Both the position numbers and the translations under genes were made by a program. Positions 51,574-62,103 of a DNA stretch of 64,000 bases are shown here, piece after piece. Source of the stretch: Mesorhabditis belari (taxonomy: Eukaryota > Nematoda > Chromadorea > Rhabditida > Rhabditidae). Numbering within the stretch: position 1 is the stretch's first letter; every line of letters starts with the position of its first letter. Location of the stretch: the NCBI GenBank assembly GCA_958450365.1, contig CAUEEP010000742.1, positions 884,001-948,000 of the forward strand, in the 5' to 3' direction. The notes beneath the pieces were generated by a model that was given only the letters and a program-made list of their open reading frames with translations, did not search any database and was not told the DNA's origin.

Positions 51574-53149
51574 CGTTAGTTTTCCGTGCAGAAACCTAGG
51601 CTAAAAACATGTGTTTCGTGATCGGCGTCCAAAATAACCCCTAGACACGCATTTTTAGAATCTTAGCAAAAAATTTTTGAAAAATATTATCACCGGTGGA
51701 AGTCGAACCAGCAACCCTCAGATCAGAGAGCCTTTTCGCCGCTTTTCGCCATTTTTCCTCGTTTTTCTCGTATTTTTTGTTGTACCCTAAAATTTACCAT
51801 AATAACAAAAAAGAGAAAACAAACAATAAACAAAAATTTCAGAAAACAAGAAAAAAAACTAATCAACAAGATGGCCGCCATTCTTATTCAGGACTTCTTT
51901 CCACCGCTCAACAAGCTTATGAATTCCATCTTCATAAAATTCTTGGGGCTTCGATAAAAAAAGTTGTCCAGCCAAAGTTCGAGAGCGACATCCGTCTGAA
52001 AACTCATACCTTGAAGTGCATTTGAGAGAGAGCGAAAGAGATGAAAATCGGAGGGTGCCATGTCCGAGGAGTAAGGAGCATGAGGCAAAGTTTCCCATTC
52101 CAAGCTTTGAATTGTTCCACGCACAAGATTTGAGACATGTGGTCTTGCGTTGTCGTGTAATAGCAACACCTGGCCAACAAGGTTTGGCCGTTTCCGACGG
52201 GCCGTACCATTTGCTGCATCAAGCCGTACCATTTGAACGACATAAAGATTGCTATCCACAGTCACCTTTTTGGCCAACAGCTCGTAATGAAGAATGCCCT
52301 GATGGCCCCACCAAACACACAGCATTGCCTTTTTTGGGTGAAATTCTGCTTTTACCCTTGGAGTTGCTTGTTGATCGGAATCAACCCATTCTTTCCTTGA
52401 CTTCACATTCACGTAGAGACACCATTTTTCGTCACCTGTCACTATCCGATGAATAAATCGACGATCCTGACCTCGGGTTTTCATGTGCCTATCAAGAAGG
52501 AGTTCGGCTACCTCACATCGCTTCCTTCTATTGACCGGAGACAAGAGGTGTGGAACCCAGGATCCGAGCTTTTGAACTTTTCCCATTTTCCGAAGATGTT
52601 TCAAAATCGTGGTATGGTGGCAATTCATTTGCTCAGCGAGTTCCTGACTCGTTTGTCGAGGATCCTCTTCAACCAAATCAGCAAGTTTGTCTTCGTCGAT
52701 TTCCGATGGTCTTCCTGTTCTTGCACTATCGAGAAATGAGAAATTTCCTCCACGAAATCGTTGAAACCAATTCCGGATAGTTCGTTCGGTCACGAAATCG
52801 GGTCCATCAACGTCAGTAATCTCTCGATGAGCCTGTGCAGCATCGAGTTTTCGGTTGAATGCATACAAAAACAGGTGTCGCTGGTGCTCCTCCGATTCAA
52901 CTTGACACGACATTGCTGAAAAAAGCCTTCTAACAACATCAAAAAAATAATAAAACAAAAAAAACGAGAAAAACGCGAAAAGCGGCGGAAAGGCTATTGA
53001 TCTGAGGGTCGCCGGTTCGACTTCCACCGGTGACAATATTTTTCAAAAATTTTTTGCTAAGATTCTAAAAATGCGTGTCTAGGGGTTATTTTGGACGCCG
53101 ATCACGAAACACATGTTTTTAGCCTAGGTTTCTGCACGGAAAACTAACG
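51574..53149 (-). mobile_element. Mariner element with about 195-bp terminal inverted repeats
   Basis: The arms run from CGTTAGTTTTCCGTGCAGAA (51574) inward to about 51777 and, inverted, from about 52960 to 53149, with only a few percent mismatches. They enclose a nearly complete transposase. Each arm includes a pol III-like B box (GGTTCGACTTCC). The flanks do not show a clear TA duplication at these limits, so the exact ends are uncertain. It lies between coiled-coil copy 1 and the FLYWCH-type gene. Confidence 0.88.
51859..52913 (-). pseudogene. Mariner transposase (single frameshift)
   Basis: From MSCQVESEEHQRHLF the frame holds the N-terminal helix-turn-helix region (TERTIRNWFQRF, then HHTTILKHLRKMG), the linker WVPHLL, and a D,D34D catalytic set: TGDEKW, HDNARPH and APSDFHLF, with 34 residues between the last two aspartates. 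This is the mariner hallmark. The open frame stops at 51888. Near a seven-T run (51956-51962 on the plus strand) it loses phase; the next frame carries the expected C-terminus (YEDGIHKLVERWKEVLNKNG) to a stop at 51859. So it is about 350 residues with one indel. The enzyme would cut and paste the element at TA sites. An in-frame extension upstream into the inverted repeat is not thought to be translated. Confidence 0.9.
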
Positions 53150-53156
53150 GAAAACA

Positions 53157-53449
53157 GATCAATCGACACAAGCATAAATATGGATTTCATGAGGTTATGT
53201 TTTTTCTGTGGTTGTTTTCTGTTTACAAAGATTTACTGCTCTCTTAATTAAATTTTTTTAACTGCTACTCGTATTTTTTGATGCATTTGTTTTCATAATT
53301 TTCAAATAAACACTTTTGATCTAAACCATGGTTCTTGACATCCATCCGGTTGCTGATATCGAAGAAAAACTAAACTTTCACGCTTAAACCACAACCACAG
53401 AAAAAATATAACCTCGTGAAATCCGTATTTATGCTTGTGTTGATTGATC
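53157..53449. mobile_element. Foldback MITE next to the mariner
   Basis: The left arm starts GATCAATCGACACAAGCATA and the right arm ends TATGCTTGTGTTGATTGATC, with about 60-base arms around a 170-base centre. It begins eight bases after the mariner ends. No coding frame. Confidence 0.8.
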
Positions 53450-53985
53450 TGGTCATCAATGAGGTATCTGAAAAAAAGAAACAATTATTATGACATGAAA
53501 ATGATAAAGTAAACTCGAATAAAAGCGAAATGGGGGTAGGCTAATTTCCGCTAATTTTATTTGCGCAACAAGGGTCATTTGTGCAACTTTTTTTTTGCAC
53601 AAAAAGGGTCATTTGCGCAACTTTAACACTGTATTAAGCATTCGAGTTTTTAATTATTATTTTTATTTTTGAACTTTTTTTTATTGTTTTTTTTATTTTC
53701 TTCTATTTTTTATGAAATCTTCCAATTTTTTGCACAATCTTCCAAGATTTATCTAAATTAGCCCTTTCTAGGAGCTAATAACCATTAGTAAAATATTTTA
53801 TCGCTTTAACAAAAAAGTGCAACCGATAACAATGAAAGTTAGGACAACAATAGCAATGAAATTTAGGACAACAATAAAAATAAAATTTTTTTAATATAAG
53901 TCAAAAGCTGAGAAAGATGTTGCACAAAATCGCAACCGGGCAAGCGACCATTAGAAATAGCAGTAAAACGTTGCTTTTGTCGAGC
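53450..53985. other. Non-coding interval with a half MITE of family A
   Basis: From about 53531, GGGGGTAGGCTAATTTCCGC and TTTGCGCAAC motifs match the left half of the family A MITE; the right half is absent. The rest is AT-rich and shows no exon. Confidence 0.5.
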
Positions 53986-54978
53986 CTATACAGTTTTCTT
54001 CCGTGTGTAGTTTTGTCCAACGGTGAGATTGATAGCCGATGAAAGCTTGAAACGGTTGATTATTTGCGTCATTTCTTCGTAAAGTCTGACCGCAGTATAC
54101 GATGGATGCGGATTCTTGGGTCCCTTCTAAAAAAGTCTGAGTTAAAAGGTTAGAAAGCTTTCTAGCAAACCTTCAATAAAGAGTGAAATCCCTCTTGAGC
54201 AGAGTTTCCAATCTGTTGACCAAGAAGTACACGCTCATAAGCGTTCCACTTATTTATCTCATATTTCGCTGGCCCACGAAATCCTGGGATCGTAAAACGT
54301 CCCAAATATGATCGCTCGAACGATTTGTAAAACCCTGAGCAAACATTTTTCAGTCTAGTTTGAAAAACAAACTGTTGATTTTTGGAAGAATTTGTGCATC
54401 CGCATTTACATTTGCAGACTGTTTCAGTTCAGAAGTTTTGTCGCTAAATAAATGAAAATGGTTATGTAAATGTTATTTTTAAAAAATCCCTACCAAATAA
54501 AGAAACGTCAATGTTGTGCGGCCAGTTTTAATGATCGATCCTTTCTTTTTAATCCGCTTTACCGTTTGAAGCATGGCATCTTCGTTCAAATACGGTTGTA
54601 AGTGCCTTTCAGCATCGCGAACGTAGCTATTGATGATGTGCCAGTTGGAACACCCTGCACGCCAGCGTTTTTAACTTCTTTTTTGATTAGACGTAACTAA
54701 AAAACAAATAATAAACCTCAAACGTTAGCGCTAACCTCTCCAAAATCAGGAGGCAAATGCTGATGTTCTCCAAGGCACTTTACATGATTGCCTTTTGCCC
54801 TCGAGCGAGCCTTAACGTTGCAGTCTTTTGAAAGACACCTAATTGGACAAATTATAATTGAAAAGAAACCAAGGAATACCTGTAGTAAAATTTTCCCGAT
54901 AAAAGCGATATTCAAATCCACTCGCATCATATAAAACCTCCTTACCTCTGTTGGAGCGTGGTGTTGGTGAAAGACCCC
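53986..54978 (-). pseudogene. FLYWCH-type / MULE-derived protein, damaged
   Basis: Minus-strand exons can be followed: 54978 to about 54952, 54838-54736, 54696-54494, a short one near 54430, 54334-54171 and 54126-53986. The first two give CLSKDCNVKARSRAKGNHVK then CLGEHQHLP, the Cys/His pattern of a FLYWCH zinc finger. The penultimate reads WNAYERVLLGQQIGNSAQEG then FHSLLK, and the last NPHPSYTAVRLYEEM to a stop; both resemble the C-terminal part of proteins derived from Mutator-like transposases. In the 54696 exon the frame shifts between VKNAGVQ and CSNWHIINSYVRD, so it is probably broken. FLYWCH proteins bind DNA and some repress microRNA genes in worms. No start exon was found upstream. 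Confidence 0.55.
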
Positions 54979-55574
54979 TAAAATAAAAAAAGGTGCTATA
55001 CTAGTCGGGAGCGCAAATGGGCGTGGCCAAAGAAATTTGCATTGAACGAGCAAGTTTTTTATTTTCTAGGTTTCCAAACACGCTGAATCGAATGAAAATG
55101 GTTTTAGCCGTGAAGAATTTCAAAAACTTGATTAATAACAACGTGGCCCCGATATTTTCCTGGGCTATGACTCTGCACCCTAGAACCACGTGGCTCCTAG
55201 GCCAACCTGATTCCTGAATCTAAATGCAAATTTCCCTGGACAGGTCCATTTGCGCCCCCACCCCCGCCCCCCAACTAGTATAGAAACCATAAAAAAACTA
55301 ATTATGTTTAAAAGCATTTAAGTCTTAGGCAGACCCAACCCGGGCCTGCCTAAGTGCATCATTACGGCTAAATGCTCAAAAAGTCAAATGTAGACACGCA
55401 AATTTGCATACGAAATCGCCAAAAAGCATTGATTTTGCATTAATTTTGAGGTCGAAAAAGTGAGTTTTTTAAAAGCAAATCTATGTTTAAAATGGGAAAT
55501 TCGTACTCAGCGCCCTCGATTACCCTAGTTAAAGTTGAAAAATCGAAGATATAGGTGGCTCCCCCCAAACACCT
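54979..55574. other. Interval without a supported gene
   Basis: Overlapping 62-66-codon frames at 55001-55217 have no support. A ten-pair hairpin (CTTAGGCAG with CTGCCTAAG) is at about 55322-55353. Confidence 0.35.
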
Positions 55575-55843
55575 TACCGTAAAACCTGTAATAGTAGCGC
55601 CCTCCCCCCCCATAATGACGGGGTATTGCTGCGTAGTCTAACTTTACACGCTCCGTTCTCCGCGCTGCTTTATGCTACAGTGTGCGCTTGGGTGTCAAAT
55701 GAGGGCCCTTGAAATCTAGTATTTTTTGGTACCAAAGTGTAGTTGGGAAAAATCTAGGAGCCAAGTAAAAATGATTTTCTAAAAAGAGACCAGACCACGC
55801 GACTGTACCGGGTGGGGGCGCTACTATTACAAGTATTACGGTA
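55575..55843. mobile_element. MITE, family C, second copy
   Basis: It starts TACCGTAAAACCTGTAATAG and ends with the inverted CTATTACAAGTATTACGGTA. It shares GCGTAGTCTAACTTTACACG with the copy at 24123-24391. A left-half relic of the same family starts near 56016. Confidence 0.82.
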
Positions 55844-56347
55844 TCATTTTTGGGACCAGCACAAAATTCTGCGTCGAATGGTATCTATTTGAAGAAATTT
55901 CATCAGAAAAACGCATTTTTACCTTGTTTTGCGCGGATGTGCATCGCTTTTTCTTGACGATTTATCTGTTTTTATCTTTAAATCCCTGTTGTTTTGTTGA
56001 TTGTTAAAGATGAATACCGTAAAAGCTGTAATTGTAGCCCCCCCCCGCCCCCTAGGAGCGTCGCGTAGTCTAAGTTTACACTCAAAGAACCGCTCATATC
56101 TTGGCGCCCAGAAATATTTCATGTTTTAGCGCGCTTAGGTATCAAATTAAAGTTGAAAGAATGGGTGGTTTTTTGAGATATAACACATATTTTTAGCATT
56201 AACCAGCGCTTAGAACAAAATGATTGAAAAGTGGCAAAAAAGACCGATTTTTCAATCATTTTGCACCATTACCTTTTTCCCACTTGGTTTTTTGATTTGA
56301 TCTTTAGTTTCATGCAGCAACTTGGTATCAATTTTCCCTTTTTTAGA

Positions 56348-56746
56348 ATGTTTGACAACGATTCGAACTTCCTTGACGCCAACGAGACGCCGCTTTGGGA
56401 GCGCCGATCGACGATCAATGCGACAAGCCGCTCTTTTAGAAAATGACCAGCAACTTTTAGAAAAAAAGTAAAAAAGTAAAAAAATAAAGCAAAGGTATCA
56501 AAGGTTAGCAATGACCAATAATCAATTTTAGCTTAATGCACTTGAGAGCGTAACAAAGCGTAAGTTAAATTTCTTTTTCATCGTAATTACATTTTTTAGG
56601 ATTCAAAGACCCGCTGCGCAACGAATTCTACGAAATTTGCATTAGGCCCATAAATCGAGAATGAATTGGTGAAGATCAAGGAGGTGCTCCGCCATTGTGG
56701 ATCAAGAGTCAAGACGCGTGAAGGACTTATTGAGCAAGGAAAGTGA
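56348..56746 (+). pseudogene. Coiled-coil gene, copy 3 (internally deleted)
   Basis: Exon 1 (MFDNDSNFLDANETPLWERR) is present with its TTTTTTAGA acceptor. It is then joined without a donor to scraps of exon 3 (QQLLE), of the intron, and of exon 4 (LNALE). After that come the end of exon 19 with its donor, part of exon 20 (FKDPLRNEFYEIC) and part of exon 22 (GEGAPPLWIKSQDA region in a shifted frame). Most of the 4.5-kb gene is missing. It lies tail-to-tail with APC2, in the arrangement the original gene pair probably had. Confidence 0.88.
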
Positions 56747-57057
56747 AGCTCCTACTCATGCTGTAAATTTATTTTTGTCTGTTTTACCTATTATTGCGGT
56801 GTTTTATCCCGGTTTTTGTCAATGGATAGTTTTGAATTTCTTGCTAAATGCAATGTACGAATTTTTAAATCAAGGATTGTCGATAAAAATCTACGCCGAA
56901 GCAGGCGTACTTCATAAAAGAAATTGAAACACAAAATAACATGGTGGTCCGACAAATCTTTTTGACACTCGCAAAGGGGTCTTATAAAAAAGCCTCTAGT
57001 GTTCTTTCTCAAGCTCTCCTCCCTGAAGCTAAAATTTTTATTACAATCACAAATCTA

Positions 57058-57752
57058 TTAGGTTGGCAAGAAAGTTTGTCAAAAAGGTTGCACGGTGGTT
57101 TCTCAAAAACCAAGCGATGAATTCTTTCCAGATTTTTTGATAAACTTGTCTATATTTCAAGTTTTTGACAAAAAAAAATCCGAGTGGCCTTCAGGTAAAG
57201 AAATAAGAGATTTCTTCAGCTGAAGTGACTTGGTCACTTTTTGAGTGCCCAGCCTTTAGACAAGTTTTTAATGGGTTCATGGATAGGCAATGGGTCCCAC
57301 TCAAAACCTAAAAAATGAAGTACTTCAAATAGGGAAAATTTGTGATTAAGGCAACTTTTATCTAATGCTTTGACTTTTCAGAGTGACCTATTTTAGCAAA
57401 CACTCAGTGCCGAGAAGATGACACCAAAAAATTATTTGTTGAAATACAGCTTCTCTGTAAAAAAATTTTTGGGCCAAAAATAGAGATTATACATGTAGAG
57501 TATTGCTCATTTATGCTAGCTTTACCTCATAAGGAATCGTTTTTCTGGTGCAAAAAGTGAGCTGAATTTAAGCTCGAAAATAAGAATTATTCAAAAATCT
57601 CCAAAATTTTAAGGGAAAGCTGCGCTCATTTTTTTACGAGTAATTTCTTGGAGTCGACTTGTAAATAATAGAATGAAATGTTCTTGAATTGGTGGATTCG
57701 TTTTTGAGAAATTCCAGTCAAACTTATTCCGAGAACTTTCTTTCCAACCTAA
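57058..57752. mobile_element. Mariner-type MITE with TA duplication, absent from the paralogous site
   Basis: The ends TTAGGTTGGCAAGAAAGTTT and GAACTTTCTTTCCAACCTAA are inverted and flanked by TA (57056-57057 and 57753-57754). No transposase frame is seen in its 695 bp. The related sequence at about 43553 lacks the insertion, so this is a paralogous empty site. Confidence 0.88.
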
Positions 57753-57831
57753 TACAATAAGCAAACCCGTAAACGTTCAAAAATGATAAAATATAGAGAC
57801 TTACACACGTGCAAAATAACCCGAATCATAA

Positions 57832-60800
57832 TTATTCTTTCACCACTCGATAGAATCCATTGTTGATCGAAAGGAGATTTTCGCTGACTTTCTTCTTCAA
57901 AAAGGCCACCACCTAAAGAGTGTTTAGTCTAGATGCCACGGTAAAAATACAATTTACCTGTTCCAAAGTCAACGATTGAATGCCGAACATCTTGTAAATG
58001 CCGAAAAGTCGCTCGGCGCGCATCTCCTTCTGTTCTTGACCATTCTAAAATTAGAAACACTGACATTTTTGGGCCAATTTGCTCTAAAATTTCTCCAAAC
58101 ACAAGGTTTCTTCTCAAGTGTTCTTATCCAGCCTAAATCTACAATTGCTTACGATAAAATTTCTCGTATAGGTCCAATATTGTTCAAGTTCATCCATTGT
58201 TCCATTTCCATCATCTTTCTCTCGATCCGTTTCGTCAAGTTCCTCTTCCTCGTCTTCTTCCTGCTCGGCATACTAAAGGCAGAAACTAAAATTAGCAAAA
58301 AGTTTTTTAATTTACCTGCACTTGATCAACATCATTTGGTTGAGTGGTCAGCGTCCAAGTGTCTTCTCCCGAATTGATCAGCACGCGCTAAAGAAAAAAA
58401 TTTTACGTTCTGAAACAATAAGCAACCTGTGATTGCCAAAAACCTAATCGTTTTTGCACGACACTACGAGGCATTTTGAGTAATTCGATGAGCTGGATTG
58501 CCGTCCAGGCTTCTAAATGAAATGTTGAACATTTCAAAGCCACGAGATTTACCTTGTTCCAAAAACGGATACAGAACGGCGGCCGTCGAATTCGTCACCA
58601 CTTTATCCACGGACATTCCATCTATCGTCAACGTCATTTCCACACAACTAAACAATAAAATTCATTGAGAATTCTAAAACAACTCACCCTGCTGCTTTCA
58701 TCCAATTCAACTTTCGATCGTGTTTCAGCTTCTTGTACTCTTGCTCGAAAACGGCAAAGTGTTCATCGAAATAGCTAGGGAATTCCTGAAAAATCAAAGT
58801 CCAGTTTTAACTTCAAAACTGACCATCGTTTTATCCTTGTTGACGTCGGGCCAAAAGTAGGTCGAGATTATGCGGGCGCTCAACGGGAAAACCTTAAAAA
58901 AACGTTACGCTTTTGAAAATTTCAGTTCAAACCAATTTGCCGGCTGCTGATATTTCTTCCATAAGATTTTCACTGTCGCAAATGTCTTTCAGCATCACCT
59001 AAAAGGTTAATTGTTTGAAAAAAAACCCCGAGAAATAATACCTCGCATTGTTGCAGTTCGGCCTCGGAGAATCGTAAACGGAGTAGATTCAAATATCGCG
59101 ATTCAAAAGCCGGCTAAATGTTTAATTAGATCCATTAGTGCTAACTCATAACTTACATCTTTATGTGCTGCTTGAGTGAGTCTTTCAGCCAATAATTGTC
59201 GATATTCTTTCACAAACGAATCCTTGCTTCCATAAATAGAGACTAGCATCGTGAAAACATCGGCCGATCGCTGCACGCGTCCCTTGCCTGAAGAATTTTG
59301 GTAAAATCTGAACACTTCTCTCAACCCACTATGTAAGGCATCAGGCGGATCGGGCCTCCACGATCTCCACGTTTTGCGAATTGTCTCATCGTCAAGAAAC
59401 TCGTCGTTGACACTCAACGCGTCCTCGTCATCTATGATCACGCAACGTTGCTAAAAAAAAAGAATAATTCTATAAACCTTATTCCATCCTACCATCTGAT
59501 CGTTGAATTGATGTCCGGCCTTGGTGATGAAAGAGATGATTTGACGGACGGTGTCCGTGCGATGTTGCCTATAATGTAATTAGGTGAAAATCGGGCAATC
59601 ATAAATTCACTCACTTCAGATAGTTCTTGATTTTCCCACAAACAATGTGCATAATGAAAGTCGACGGATCCAAACGACGCAATGAGGTGACCGCATTTGC
59701 ATACGACGTCAGAATCAGCGCAGTGGAAGCGGCTAAAAGTTTGAAAGTTTTGAAATAGCCACTTTTAAAAGTTTATCAAAATTTACAGATATTCAAAAGT
59801 TGTCGATTCACTTCAGTTGTCAATCGATTGATAATCCGTTGTCGACCATATCTAAAAATAATAATAACAAAATTAGAGTTTAGCTGATAAAACGAAACCT
59901 TACCCATTGTTTCGCTGCATAAATGAGCCAATAATATCAATAATCTCTGCTGAATGGGCTGTGCCAGCAATCGTTATGTTGTAAATCTAAAGAAAATTTG
60001 GATTTAGCCACATTTAAAACGAATTCCTTACCTTATCAATGTACTGATCGACAAATAGGCACTCCATATAAACACGCACATCGCTCGCCGTTGATTCCGC
60101 AGTTTTCATGGGTACTTTCTCAATCCAAGCTACTAGAGCATTGAATTCCTAAAATTCCGAAGATCAAGAAGATCAACTGGTTTTTTTAAAAATCAACCTT
60201 TTCTAGTTCTTCTTTTGCTGGTAGACTGAGCGTAGTGGCAACGTGTTTCTTAATCGACGCCTAAATCAGTTCAATAGGTTAGCTATCTTTAAAAAGTTCC
60301 TCCCACCTGGACAAAAACGTGCAGCGCATGCTCGATTGATGATTGAAAGAACGGATCGCCGATGTTTTTCACCTCATTTGTGAGCTCTTCGCGGAAACCG
60401 TTGACCAAATTGAGACTAAATCATCTTTAATACAATTTATACATTAAAATAAACCCACATATCTTGTAGCAACTCCATTGAGGCCGCATGCGCTCGCTCA
60501 CCAACTAAAAGATTTCTCTTCGAAATGTTATCAATAAAACCTTACCCGGGCACTGTTCCAGAGAGACCTGCACAAAAGAAATGATCGAGAAGAGAAAGAT
60601 TCTGGACTAAAGCTCGATTTTATACCTTTGAAAACTAGTTTTTAACTCTAAAAACTTATTTACCATATGATCGCTGAAGAGATTCTTCAGTGGAGTCGGC
60701 ATAAACCAGTTCATGCATTGAATGCGCACACTTCTTGAAAGTTTTGTATCCTGTCCACATAATGAGCCAAAAAGCTAAAAAAAAATAATGGGTTAAAAGA

Positions 60801-61279
60801 CAACCATACTACGCAAAACCTACTTCATCTAAACATTTCCTAATGTTGCGCATTTGGTGATGCATAGTGACCATCAATTGAGCTCTTGGCAAATTCGCTT
60901 TCTTCATGTCGCCCAGCCAGGCCTCGAATTGTTTCGTGAAGCATTCCAGAAGAAACTTCCTGAAATCAATCATAAATAAATGATTTCAACTCAGTCGTAG
61001 CTAACTTAAGACAAAGTTCTCAGGGGTCAAGATTTACAAAATCGGCTTTAAGATCATTAAAATCGAGAAAACCAACCAACCTCGCCGATTTGAGACAATA
61101 GTCGTGATAGGTAACCGAAAGGGGCAAATTCTCGTCCAACTCGTAGCTGATCTCGATTTGACTACCCTAAAACAGAAGAATTGGGAAAAATTGCAAAATT
61201 TGAAAGCGTAACACCTTTAAATGCTTACCTCCACGAAAGGATTCGATATTCGGATTTCTCGATGACTGAATGAGTCCAT
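57832..61279 (-). CDS. apc-2: Anaphase-promoting complex subunit 2 (APC2, cullin-like)
   Basis: Twenty-five exons, all in phase, encode 726 residues. Main exons: 61279-61229, 61166-61081, 60959-60824, 60774-60664, 60567-60546, 60504-60459, 60415-60307, 60260-60198, 60148-60032, 59986-59904, 59851-59787, 59732-59615, 59568-59493, 59450-59330, 59287-59157, 59113-59042, 58998-58933, 58892-58824, 58785-58688, 58647-58553, 58512-58427, 58387-58316, 58272-58153, 58044-57958, 57912-57832. The cullin homology region is clear: FTMLVSIYGSKDSFVKEYRQ, EAELQQCEVMLKD, STYFWPDVNKD, then KKLKHDRKLNWM and the winged-helix end VVAFLKKKVSENLLSINNGF with YRVVKE. APC2 binds the RING subunit APC11 and forms the catalytic module of the APC/C ubiquitin ligase that drives anaphase and mitotic exit. 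The length is close to that expected for nematode APC2. An acidic insert (EQEEDEEEEELDETDREKDD is not exact; see 58272-58153) precedes the last domain. Confidence 0.93.
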
Positions 61280-62103
61280 CAAACCTACAATTAGAGAGTG
61301 AAATCGCGAATACAAAGAAAAGCAGACGAAAAAATCTTAATTTTTATGAGAAAATTCAAACAAATTGGGCAGCTATGAAAGCTACGAAGCCCCGCCCCTT
61401 TTTTCTGCGTAAATTTTTCGTAGCGGTCCATTTTATTTGAATTTCCCTACGAAACTAGAAGATATTCAGCTGAGTGGGCGAGGGGGACCCTTTGAAAAGG
61501 TAATAGTACTTTTGAGTCTATTTTCGCTCATATTTTACATTCAAGACTTTTTCTTCTCAAAGAAAACTTTCAAGTCAAAGGTTTTTCTACGCAGAACAAG
61601 TTTAGGAGTTGCGGTATCTGAAAATTTAAAGCCGGTTGAAAATGCTTGGATTATAGAAAAGTTTTAAAGGTAACAAGTGAAATTAAGAAGTGAAGGTATT
61701 AATACTTTTTTGACCACCGTATTCGTACAACTTAGATATTTAATTTTGCGATTGTTATCCTATTAAACCAATCCGAAAGCTTGTCCCTCCACCCTTGGGT
61801 TCAGTTACCCATTCAAAAGACGCCCCTACAATACCACCCTTTGCACATCCGGGGCTACCACCGCGCTCAAATTTTTCAGATTTTCACTCCCCCCAATTAC
61901 TCCGGACCTGATTTGAAATTTGAAACTGCTTATGGTTATTTCATAGCTATCAAACCATTGCTCACTCTTACGCACTCATAGAAATCTTGCTAGTTTTCAA
62001 ATTTCTTTCTGGTTGATACACCATTAACTTTTTCCCACTTGGTTTCTTGATTTGACTCTTTAGTTTCAAGTTGCAACTTGGTATCAATTTTCCCTTTTTT
62101 AGA
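61280..62103. other. Intergenic region between divergent APC2 and coiled-coil copy 2
   Basis: It includes a Tc1-type end remnant (AATACTTTTTTGACCACCG, near 61701). From about 61960 it carries the duplicated 5' flank of the coiled-coil gene. An open frame at 61437-61667 is not supported. Confidence 0.45.

Noticed and set aside
52016..52780. Plus-strand frames of 76-146 codons
   Set aside because: They are shadows of the minus-strand mariner transposase.
61690..61730. A complete Tc1 element near AATACTTTTTTGACCACCG
   Set aside because: Only one end-like motif is present, with no partner end or transposase nearby.
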